Shown: one piece after another, positions 1 through 6,334 of the stretch
Layout of the letters: the number at the start of each line of letters is the position of its first letter
Numbering within the stretch: the stretch's first letter is position 1
From: an uncultured Phycisphaerales bacterium
GTDB taxonomy: Bacteria > Planctomycetota > Phycisphaerae > Sedimentisphaerales > Anaerobacaceae
Reading direction: 5' to 3'
Assembly: GCA_937868145.1 (NCBI GenBank)
Contig: CALMMH010000965.1
Location: 1 to 11,228, forward strand
DNA length: 11,228 nt
Notes under the pieces: model-generated
Told to the model about the DNA's origin: nothing
Seen by the model: the letters and a program-made list of their open reading frames with translations, nothing else
Database searches by the model: none
Made by a program: the position numbers and the translations under genes

Positions 1-1075
1 TGACGTGGATCCGTTGGCCGTTCAGGCCGATCTGCCGCGAGCGAAGGATCTCATCCCGCATGAAGGCGTCGCTCGGGAACGTGTAGAAGCCGTCCGGATG
101 ATAGGCCTGATCGAGCGTCAGCTTCAGGTACACGGGTTTGTTGTTCAAGGCGATGTAGGGTTGATCGACGCCGGGGAGCTTGGTCACGCTGATCTTCCGC
201 ATGCCGAAGTAGGTGGACACGGTGTCCTGGACACCCTCGCCCGAGAGGACGGCTTTGACTTCATACAGATACGGGTCTTCCAGCGACCACAGCCGCACGG
301 GGCTCAGGGACGCTTGGAACTCGACCTCCTTCTGTTGTGCAGCGATCTTCGCGCCGGCAGTCTGCGAGCGGTCCTGCGGCTTGAACTGGACTTCGAGCGT
401 CATGGCTGACGTCGCGGGTTCACTGAGCGTCGCCTTGACCGTGACTTTCCCGGCGTCGATGTCCGGCGTGAAGTGCACGGTCTCCAGCGAGATCTTCGGA
501 CGCGCTTCGAGGTAGATCGTCTGCCAGATGCCCTTGGCCGGACCGTAGCCTTGCTTGCCTTCGAGCTTGAACGGGTGCGGCGTGTCGTCCACGCGAAGCA
601 CGAGCTTCTGGTCCTGGCCCCATTTCACGTTCGATGTCAGCTCGAACTCGAACGGCGTGTAGCCGCCTTGGAAGCTGCCGAGCTTCTGGCCGTCGAGCCA
701 ACCGGTCGTGAGCCAGTCGCAGGCTCCCACGACGACGAACACGCGTTGTCCCTTCCACTCGGCGGGCACGCGGATTGTCCGACGATACCACGCGATGTCC
801 GCGTCGCTGCCCACTCCCGAGAGCTTCGAGCCCCATGGGAACGGCACGGTGATCGACAGCGGGAACTCGGTCTTTCCGGTCGCCCAGTTCTGGTCGAGGC
901 CCTGGTTCTCCTTGTCGAACTGGAACTCCCACGTGCCGTTGAGGTTCAGCCACTGGTCCCTCTGGAAATCGGGCCGCGGATGCTCCGCCAGCGGAATCTG
1001 AGCCGAGGCGGCGTAGGACAAAAACAGCAGGGAAATTGCGGTGACTCGAAGCATTCTCTTGTGGGCGTTGCTCAT
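1..1075 (-). CDS. Secreted glycoside hydrolase family 2 protein, N-terminal part (runs off left edge)
   Basis: The frame is open for 358 codons from the ATG at 1075 to the window edge. Residues 1-26 are a Sec signal peptide (basic start, LLFLSYAASA core, likely cleavage after ASA before Gln26), so the enzyme is exported. The GH2 sugar-binding jelly-roll follows (about 40-190): LNGTWEFQFD 45-54, WYRRTIRVP 97-105, GACDWLTTGWLDGQKLG 117-133, GGYTPFEFELT 137-147 and GIWQTIYLE 182-190. An Ig-like domain (about 195-297) ends in LWSLEDPYLYEV 262-273 and FGMRKI 290-295. The TIM barrel begins with LDQAYHPDGFYTFPSD 321-336. The catalytic Glu residues lie outside the window, so specificity (beta-galactosidase, glucuronidase, mannosidase or other) cannot be told. 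The start is supported by AAAGGA (1083-1088), 7 bases upstream. It lies 124 bases after the FAH-family gene on the same strand, so co-transcription is possible. Confidence 0.93.
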   Translation of the reverse strand, partial: MSNAHKRMLRVTAISLLFLSYAASAQIPLAEHPRPDFQRDQWLNLNGTWEFQFDKENQGLDQNWATGKTEFPLSITVPFPWGSKLSGVGSDADIAWYRRTIRVPAEWKGQRVFVVVGACDWLTTGWLDGQKLGSFQGGYTPFEFELTSNVKWGQDQKLVLRVDDTPHPFKLEGKQGYGPAKGIWQTIYLEARPKISLETVHFTPDIDAGKVTVKATLSEPATSAMTLEVQFKPQDRSQTAGAKIAAQQKEVEFQASLSPVRLWSLEDPYLYEVKAVLSGEGVQDTVSTYFGMRKISVTKLPGVDQPYIALNNKPVYLKLTLDQAYHPDGFYTFPSDAFMRDEILRSRQIGLNGQRIHV

Positions 1076-1199
1076 CTGATCATCCTTTCCGAGTAAACAA
1101 GCGATCATCGCGTGACACTGAAAGTCGCCATCAGCCTACTCGTTTTCTACGCCCCTGTCCACCCGGACTCTCGAAGGCTTCCGCAACGCGGCAGCCAGC

Positions 1200-2147
1200 T
1201 TAAGCCAGCGGCTCGTAGAAAGCGGCGGGGCGGTCGCCGAGCGAGTTTGTCAGCGTACCGAGACCCTCGATCGAGCATTCGATCCGATCGCTGGCTTTGA
1301 GGAAGTTGCCGGTGGCCATGCCGACGCCGGAGGGGGTGCCGGTGCAAATCACGTCCCCCGGCTCCAGGGTCATCAGATGGCTCAGGAATGACACGATGTC
1401 GGCTGCCGAGTAGATCATCTGTCCCGTGTTGGCGTTCTGGCGGATCTGGCCGTTGACTTTCAGGATCATCTTGAGGTTCTGGACGTCCGCGACCTCGTCC
1501 TTCGTGACCAGGTGCGGCCCCATGGGGCAGAACCCGTCGGCCCATTTGCCGTTGAGCCAGTCGTAGAATTCATCCCATGGACGCTGCTGGCGGTCCTTCT
1601 TGAATGTCACGCTGCGGGCGGACACGTCGTTGGCGATCGTGTAGCCGGCGATGTAGTCCGGCGCGTCCTGGGCCGAGACGCATTTGGCATTCCTGCCGAT
1701 GACGACGGCCAGCTCCAGCTCATAGTCGATCTGCTCGCTGTAGACGGGCCATGCGACGGTTTCGTCCGGGCCGACGACGCAGGTCGAGGGCATTAGGAAG
1801 GGCCGAGGCGTAGTCGTCTGTCGCGGCGCCTCTGACAGGCCGACCTGGAATCCCCGACGAAGCGATGCCTCTTTGATATGCTCGCTGTAATTGCCCGCCA
1901 GGGCCAGGATCTTGCCGGGACGGGGGATCGGCGCCAGGAGCTTGACTTGGTCCAGCGGCGTCGCCTGCGTCGCAGACCGGGCAATCTCTCGCAATCGATC
2001 GAGACACATGTCGCCCCGGTCCAGGATTTCTTTAATACTTCTGGGAGGATCTGCCTTTTTCCAGGAAGAGGGGATGTCCACCATGCCCCGATCGGTCACG
2101 ATTCCGCACGAGGCGTCTCCGTCACGCACGTACGTCGACAGCTTCAT
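1200..2147 (-). CDS. Fumarylacetoacetate hydrolase (FAH) family protein
   Basis: The product is 315 residues and cytoplasmic, with no signal peptide. An FAH N-terminal subdomain (about 1-70) is followed by the catalytic FAH fold. Visible signatures are NYSEH (86-90, with the conserved active-site His90), the metal-binding pair in DYELELAVVIG (Glu143 and Glu145), NDVSAR (173-178, metal ligand Asp174), KWADGFCPMGP (201-211) and LEPGDVICTGTPSGVG (261-276). Family members use Mg2+ or Mn2+ to hydrolyse, hydrate or decarboxylate 2,4-diketo or 2-keto acids. These include 2-hydroxyhepta-2,4-dienedioate isomerase, acylpyruvases and diketo-3-deoxy-sugar-acid hydrolases. Sequence alone does not choose among them. 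The neighbouring secreted GH2 enzyme makes a sugar-acid substrate plausible, but this is inference. GGAGAG (2156-2161) sits 8 bases before the ATG and supports this start. Confidence 0.93.
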   Translation of the reverse strand: MKLSTYVRDGDASCGIVTDRGMVDIPSSWKKADPPRSIKEILDRGDMCLDRLREIARSATQATPLDQVKLLAPIPRPGKILALAGNYSEHIKEASLRRGFQVGLSEAPRQTTTPRPFLMPSTCVVGPDETVAWPVYSEQIDYELELAVVIGRNAKCVSAQDAPDYIAGYTIANDVSARSVTFKKDRQQRPWDEFYDWLNGKWADGFCPMGPHLVTKDEVADVQNLKMILKVNGQIRQNANTGQMIYSAADIVSFLSHLMTLEPGDVICTGTPSGVGMATGNFLKASDRIECSIEGLGTLTNSLGDRPAAFYEPLA

Positions 2148-2191
2148 ATTCGTATCTCTCCAGGAATTCAGGAATTGCGCATTTGGCGCCT

Positions 2192-2219
2192 ATTCTATCC
2201 TCGGGCTTACCGGATACAA
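2192..2219 (-). promoter_or_regulatory. Candidate sigma70-type promoter for the FAH-family gene
   Basis: On the minus strand TTGTAT (2214-2219) is followed after 16 bases by TAGAAT (2192-2197), about 45 bases upstream of the ATG at 2147. The -10 box differs from consensus at one base and the -35 box at two. The placement is right, but planctomycete promoters are poorly constrained and no other support exists. Confidence 0.35.
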
Positions 2220-2280
2220 GCCCTTGTGCCGTGCAGGATGCAGGGTCCAATAAAGATGAGTATGGGCATAGTGGCGGCCT

Positions 2281-2330
2281 CTGTGCAGTTGGCTGTGGGG
2301 CAAAAATGGCGATTTTTAGACGCTGCACAG
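2281..2330. repeat. Nested dyad in the divergent intergenic region
   Basis: CTGTGCAG (2281-2288) and CTGCACAG (2323-2330) are perfect 8-base inverted repeats. Enclosed between them is a second perfect dyad, AAAAAT (2302-2307), loop GGCG, ATTTTT (2312-2317). The outer stem may extend through GGCC/GGCC with a small bulge. The element lies between two divergently transcribed genes, so it could be an operator or a structured leader of the 2548 gene. It lacks a run of T after a GC stem and is not a typical terminator in either direction. Confidence 0.5.
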
Positions 2331-2547
2331 GCCTATTTATATCCCCAACCCCTTTGACGGCCCCGAAAAACGGGGGGCGTCGATGCGATGCGGAACATCC
2401 CTGCGTTTGTCTCAAGAGAAAACCGCCCGCCGTCCGATGCGAGGGATGCTTGGTGAAAGGGCCCTCGAATGCGGTTGTTCGCTGTCGCGGGCTGGAATAG
2501 TGCGCCAGGTTGTGACCAACGGTGTTCCTGATGAAGGGGTTTTCGGA

Positions 2548-3321
2548 ATGACGCTACGAGAGATCTTGAGCGGAACGAGCAATTGGCTGCGGTCGCATCG
2601 ATACGCGCCGGCAGGGCATTGCGAGTCCAGCCTCGACGGCGACGGCCTTCTGACCATGTCGCTCGATTCGGAGGATGGGTTCGGGGACGCCACATCCACC
2701 CGCAAGCCGGCCGGCTCCATGAAGACCGGCGCAGTCGTCTCGTTGGATCGACGCGAACCCATCGAGAAACTCCAGGAAGGGTTCAACCGCCTGGTCGGCC
2801 AACTCGAGCAGATCAACGAGCACCTCAACGAGCAGGTCGCTCAGCACCAGGAACTCATGGGCAAGGTCCGCCAGCTTCCGCAGGTCCTGGAGTGCCTGCC
2901 GTCGGCCGTGGAGAATCAGAAGAGATTGACCGCCCAACTGTTGGACCAGCTCCAGAGCGCAGCGACCAAGGATCAGCAGTTCCTCGAAGTGGTCGGACGG
3001 ATCCCCACGGAGACGGCCCGCCAGACCGAGGCGCTGGTCTCGATCGATCACCAACTGGCGGCTGCCGCCGACACCGACGTGCAGATGACCCAGAGCTTCG
3101 TGAAGTTCAGGGACACGCTGGACCGGCTCAACAACAACACGGTCAGCAACACCGAAGGCATCCTGCAGATGAGCAAGACCTTCGCCACCAGCGACCGCTA
3201 CCTCAAGTACGTCGTCAACAAGCTCAACAAACGGTATGCGTGGGTCTTTGGCATCGCGATGGGCGTCTGCGGCGCGGTGGTCTGCGCCCTGGTCGGGATC
3301 GTCCTCTACATCGCCCGGTAG
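2548..3321 (+). CDS. Tail-anchored coiled-coil protein of unknown function
   Basis: The product is 257 residues from the ATG at 2548, with GAAGGGG (2533-2539) 8 bases upstream. It begins with a polar region of about 65 residues. Long helices rich in Gln, Glu and Leu follow (about 70-220), with heptad-like spacing typical of coiled coil, for example EKLQEGFNRLVGQLEQINEHL. A basic segment (YLKYVVNKLNKRYAW) leads into one C-terminal hydrophobic helix (about 233-255, WVFGIAMGVCGAVVCALVGI) ending in YIAR. There is no signal peptide, so the expected topology is tail-anchored with the coiled coil in the cytoplasm. I do not recognise a named family, though the layout resembles conserved hypothetical proteins I recall from planctomycetes. 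The frame extends back to 2383 without a stop, but the extra 55 residues look non-coding. A scaffold or membrane-tether role is only a guess. Confidence 0.8.
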   Translation: MTLREILSGTSNWLRSHRYAPAGHCESSLDGDGLLTMSLDSEDGFGDATSTRKPAGSMKTGAVVSLDRREPIEKLQEGFNRLVGQLEQINEHLNEQVAQHQELMGKVRQLPQVLECLPSAVENQKRLTAQLLDQLQSAATKDQQFLEVVGRIPTETARQTEALVSIDHQLAAAADTDVQMTQSFVKFRDTLDRLNNNTVSNTEGILQMSKTFATSDRYLKYVVNKLNKRYAWVFGIAMGVCGAVVCALVGIVLYIAR

Positions 3322-3349
3322 TAGACGGAAGATCCGAAGTCTGAATCTC

Positions 3350-3464
3350 GAAGTTCGAAACAAGCACAAAGGACCGAAATCCAAAGTTTGAAACGATCTG
3401 CCCGCGGGTTGGTGACGTTTCAGACAGTTGGATTTCGGTCCTTCTTTGTTTTGTTTCGGATTTC
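3350..3464. repeat. Large imperfect inverted repeat (about 47-base arms, 20-base loop)
   Basis: The left arm 3350-3395 and the reverse complement of 3416-3464 align over almost their full length. They share an exact 15-base block AGGACCGAAATCCAA plus GAAACAA and TGAAACG, with two short indels and a few mismatches. The loop (3396-3415) contains CCCGCGGG. It starts 28 bases after the stop of the coiled-coil gene and its right arm is T-rich on the plus strand, so the transcript could fold into a long hairpin that ends transcription. Its CGAAATCC/GTTTCGGATTTC composition differs from the surrounding GC-rich coding DNA and suggests a dispersed intergenic repeat, but only one copy is in the window. 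Confidence 0.8.
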
Positions 3465-3605
3465 ACTATCCGTTCTTCTCCTCTGATTGGCACGCGGGAC
3501 GAGGTCTTCGAGACGCATAATGCCCGCGATCCAGCCACGGCTGATTGCCAGACGTGAGAACCGGGTGGCAGCGAACGGCACGAGCTTGTCAGTGATTTCG
3601 CGCAT
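3420..3605 (-). CDS. Possible small ORF or gene remnant (61 aa)
   Basis: The ORF runs from the ATG at 3605 to a TGA inside the inverted repeat. The first 41 codons show G/C-rich third positions (about 29 of 41) like the real genes here. They encode a mixed amphipathic sequence (MREITDKLVPFAATRFSRLA and onward to PRANQ). The last 20 codons are the A-rich right arm of the inverted repeat, which encodes a Lys/Arg/Asn-rich tail unlike the rest. There is no clear ribosome site, and an in-frame TAA lies a short way upstream of the ATG. It may be a tiny gene, or a fragment cut off where the repeat begins. No family is recognised. Confidence 0.2.
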   Translation of the reverse strand: MREITDKLVPFAATRFSRLAISRGWIAGIMRLEDLVPRANQRRRTDSEIRNKTKKDRNPTV

Positions 3606-3817
3606 TCGTCCGCGGCAGGCCCTTCGGTTTTACCGCTGCCGCCCAGAACGGAATCCTCGCTGTTCCTGATCACTCAGGATCTGTCGAAACCCGGCTATTC
3701 TTCACTTCTCACACGTCTTCTTAGGGAATTTCATTGGGGATTTTGAGCCGAGTCCTGTCAGGGAACGTATCGGGAGATGGTGTATGACCGAACCTGGATG
3801 ATACGGGAGCCACCGAC

Positions 3818-6076
3818 ATGGACGGGTCTGAGCACGGACATCCACGCGCGGAAGAAGAGGAGAGAGCCCATCGGCACACAGGCCACAGACGCGAGTATGA
3901 GTCTCTGCCCGCCCCGAGGATATCTGCTGCGTACGAGGGGCGAGGTGCAAGCCCGGTCGTCCCGATGAGCGAGCAGGTCGAACTGGAGGAGAAGGACCGT
4001 TTGGCCGGGCGTGTATTGCACGGCCTGTACGAGGGGAGCCACCCCGCACACCATGCCCACAGGGTCCAGGATTTCCGCAGGCGGTTCTGGATCTCGCTGG
4101 CGGCGACTGTCCCGGTCCTGATCCTCTCGCCGATGATTCAGCACAGGCTGGGATTCGCCGTCGCGTTCCCCGGAGACAGGTGGATCTTGTTTCTTCTTTC
4201 GAGCTTCGTGTTCTTCTGCGGCGGCTGGCCTTTTCTCAAGGGGCCCGGGTCCGAAGTGAAAGATCGGCTGCCCGGCATGATGACGCTGATCGCGTTGGCG
4301 ATCACCGTCGTGTACGTGTACAGCAGTCTGGTTGTGTTCGGATTGCGCGGCGAAATATTCTATTGGGAATTGGCGACCCTGATTGACATCATGTTGCTGG
4401 GGCACTGGATCGAGATGCGGTCCGTGATGGGGGCCTCGAAGGCCCTGGAGGAACTGGCCAGGCTCCTGCCCGGCGAGGCGCACCGGATCGAGGAGGATGG
4501 AACGGTTGTCGACGTGTCTCCGGATCAACTCCAGGAGGGACAGCGGGTCCTGGTCCGTCCGGGCGAGAAAGTCCCGGCCGACGGCCGCATCCTTGAGGGC
4601 GAGAGCGAGATTGATGAATCGATGATCACGGGAGAGTCCGCCCCGGTCGCCCGCGGGCCGAACCGTTCGGTCGTCGGCGGCTCGGTCAACGGCGCCGGGG
4701 CTCTGGCCGTGGAGGTGACCAGGACGGGCGAGGACTCGTACCTGTCGCAGGTGGTCCGATTGGTCGAGGAAACCGGAGCGAGCGAATCTCGGGCTCAGGG
4801 TCTGGCCGACAAAGCGGCGTTCCTTTTGACGGTGATCGCGATCGTGATCGGGGGGGGGACGCTCGTCGCCTGGCTGCTCCTGGGGGCGAGGTTCGCCTTT
4901 GCGCTGGAGCGGATGGTCACTGTGATGGTCATCGCGTGTCCGCATGCATTGGGGCTTGCGGCGCCGCTGGTGGTGGCGATGATCACGGCTCTCTCGGCTC
5001 GCAACGGTTTGTTGATCCGCGAGCGAATTCCGTTCGAGAACGCCCGCAACGTGGATACGGTCGTCTTCGACAAGACGGGTACGCTGACGAGGGGCCGATT
5101 CGGCGTCACCGACATCGTCAGCTTCGGCGACTGGAGCCGGGATGAACTCCTGGGAAAGGCCGCGACTATCGAACAGAATTCGGAGCACATGATCGCCAAG
5201 GGCGTCCTGCGGGAAGCTCAGGATCGTCGTCTCTCGCTGGGGAGAGTTCGGGACTTCACGTCCTTTCCAGGCAAAGGCGTTCGAGGGATCGTCGACGGAC
5301 AGGAGATCTTTGTCGGCAACACGTGGATTTTGGACGAATCGGAGGCCGAGACCGGACAGATCTCGGCCCAGGTCTATCAGGTCGCCTCGCAGGGCAAGAC
5401 GATCGTGTTGGTCGTCTCGGGCGGCAAGGCCCAGGGATTGATCGCAATGGCCGACATGATCCGGGACGAATCCTGGGAAGCCATCCGCCGGCTCAAGGAC
5501 CTGGGCCTGGAGATCGCCATGATTACGGGCGACAACGAGGCGACGGCGCACTTTGTGGCCGAGCAGCTCGGATTGGACCGTTATTTCGCCGAGGTGCTGC
5601 CGGACCGGAAGTCCGAGAAGGTTCGGGACCTCCAGGACCAGGGCAAGAAGGTCGCGATGGTGGGCGACGGCGTCAACGACGCTCCGGCCTTGGCCCAGGC
5701 GGACGTGGGAATCGCCATCGGCGCCGGGACCGACGTGGCGATTGAAACCGCCGACGTGATCCTCGTCGAGAACGACCCCAGGGACGTGGCGGACGTGATC
5801 TCGCTCTCGCGGATCGCCAATCGCAAGATGCGTCAGAACCTCATCTGGGCCACCGCCTACAATGTGGTCGCGATCCCATTGGCGGCCGGCGTGTTCCACC
5901 GCTACGGGATCGTGCTGCCGCCGGCGGTGGGCGCCTTGGTCATGTCCCTGAGCGTCGTCGTCGTAGCGATCAACGCACGATTGATCCGATTCAGCAAACG
6001 GAGAGAGCCGACCTCCGCGGGAGCGGAACGAAGCCGGAAACGCGAGGCCTCGAGACAAGACCCGCGGCGTCTCTGA
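3818..6076 (+). CDS. copB: P1B-type heavy-metal ATPase, CPH subtype (CopB-like)
   Basis: This 752-residue inner-membrane pump is expected to use ATP to export copper or silver. The transmembrane metal motif is CPH (374-376), which marks the P1B-3 (CopB) group rather than CPC (CopA). The cytoplasmic N-terminus has no CxxC domain and is His-rich instead (HGH 6-8, HRHTGH 18-23, HPAHHAH 75-81), as in CopB. Eight hydrophobic helices are visible (about 90-109, 122-140, 155-176, 181-198, 334-356, 366-396, 676-696, 700-724). Catalytic motifs are TGES 271-274, DKTGT 418-422 (phosphorylated Asp418), TGDN 570-573 and GDGVNDAPAL 616-625. The nucleotide-domain SEHP motif reads SEHM (455-458): the His is kept but Pro is Met. 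TM8 has MSLSVVVVAINA (709-720). GGGAG lies 8 bases before the ATG. No copper chaperone or CsoR/CueR-type regulator adjoins it. Substrate choice (Cu+, Cu2+ or Ag+) is not settled by sequence. The gene symbol follows subgroup membership. Confidence 0.92.
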   Translation: MDGSEHGHPRAEEEERAHRHTGHRREYESLPAPRISAAYEGRGASPVVPMSEQVELEEKDRLAGRVLHGLYEGSHPAHHAHRVQDFRRRFWISLAATVPVLILSPMIQHRLGFAVAFPGDRWILFLLSSFVFFCGGWPFLKGPGSEVKDRLPGMMTLIALAITVVYVYSSLVVFGLRGEIFYWELATLIDIMLLGHWIEMRSVMGASKALEELARLLPGEAHRIEEDGTVVDVSPDQLQEGQRVLVRPGEKVPADGRILEGESEIDESMITGESAPVARGPNRSVVGGSVNGAGALAVEVTRTGEDSYLSQVVRLVEETGASESRAQGLADKAAFLLTVIAIVIGGGTLVAWLLLGARFAFALERMVTVMVIACPHALGLAAPLVVAMITALSARNGLLIRERIPFENARNVDTVVFDKTGTLTRGRFGVTDIVSFGDWSRDELLGKAATIEQNSEHMIAKGVLREAQDRRLSLGRVRDFTSFPGKGVRGIVDGQEIFVGNTWILDESEAETGQISAQVYQVASQGKTIVLVVSGGKAQGLIAMADMIRDESWEAIRRLKDLGLEIAMITGDNEATAHFVAEQLGLDRYFAEVLPDRKSEKVRDLQDQGKKVAMVGDGVNDAPALAQADVGIAIGAGTDVAIETADVILVENDPRDVADVISLSRIANRKMRQNLIWATAYNVVAIPLAAGVFHRYGIVLPPAVGALVMSLSVVVVAINARLIRFSKRREPTSAGAERSRKREASRQDPRRL

Positions 6077-6127
6077 TCCGCGAGAAGCATCGCAACATCG
6101 TGGAAAGGCAAGGTCCACCCACATGAT

Positions 6128-6334
6128 TCAGGCGGGCTTGACCAACACGGCGGTGTGGGACAGGCGGATCTGGGGATGCCCGGTCAGGGCGAAATCTCGC
6201 GTCTGAGCCAGGGACAGTGTGCGGTCGAAGTCCGAAGGAGAGACGTGTTTGACCGGCTCGGCGAGCAGGAACGCGGCCTCGGGCTTGAGGAGTTGATGGA
6301 TCTCCCTATCAGGCTCACGCGCCGTCGGCTTGAG
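6128..6334 (-). pseudogene. Remnant of a SAM-dependent methyltransferase, C-terminal end only
   Basis: A minus-strand frame of 68 sense codons, with no start codon, is bounded upstream by a TGA (6335-6337) and ends with TGA at 6128-6130. From about 6310 down it reads like the last third of a class I methyltransferase. REIHQLLKPEAAFLLAEP matches the usual 'LREIxxLLKPGGxxLLxEP' strand-4/5 region. It is followed by HVSPSDFDRTLSLAQ and the closing strand HPQIRLSHTAVLVKPA. The SAM-binding GxGxG half is absent from the window. Consensus positions are altered (KPGG to KPEA, EPKGH to EPVKH), as expected for drift without selection. Its upstream end overlaps the last codons of the Lgt-like gene in a different frame, so a deletion probably joined the two. 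This rests on family resemblance by eye. Confidence 0.65.

Larger units (their letters stand above)
2148..2547. other. 400-base divergent intergenic region
   Basis: This holds the candidate promoter and Shine-Dalgarno of the leftward FAH gene and the nested dyad. It also contains a small GC hairpin (CCCCG 2361-2365, loop of five A, CGGGG 2371-2375). The frame of the rightward gene stays open back to 2383. However, the stretch before 2548 encodes an unstructured, Arg/Cys-rich sequence without a credible ribosome site, so it is treated as untranslated leader. No convincing promoter for the rightward gene was found. Confidence 0.6.
3322..3817. other. 496-base intergenic region with inverted repeat
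   Basis: The left part is the large inverted repeat (3350-3464), preceded by short CGAA-type motifs (CCGAAGTC, TCTCGAAGTTCGAAAC). The middle (about 3483-3605) can be read on the minus strand as a small ORF. The right part (3606-3817) contains no gene I can support. It includes a weak CCTGA/TCAGG hairpin near 3666 and, just before the ATPase start, CGTATC (3766-3771) and GATACG (3800-3805), an inverted pair with a 28-base gap that is probably chance. Confidence 0.6.

Noticed and set aside
2383..2547. N-terminal extension of the coiled-coil protein
   Set aside because: The frame is open, but the encoded 55 residues are Arg/Cys-rich with no ribosome site at the first ATG. The ATG at 2548 has a suitable Shine-Dalgarno.
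3766..3805. CGTATC/GATACG as a metal-regulator operator before the ATPase gene
   Set aside because: A six-base dyad with a 28-base gap is expected by chance and does not resemble CsoR, CueR or CopY sites.
6063..6083. CGCGG/CCGCG hairpin at the end of the metal ATPase gene as a terminator
   Set aside because: It has only 5 base pairs, overlaps the stop codon and lacks a T tract on the plus strand.
3758..6124. A 788-codon open frame on the minus strand opposite the metal ATPase
   Set aside because: It is antisense to a gene with every P-type ATPase motif. Its translation is a low-complexity Arg/Asp/His-rich sequence typical of the reverse strand of GC-rich coding DNA.
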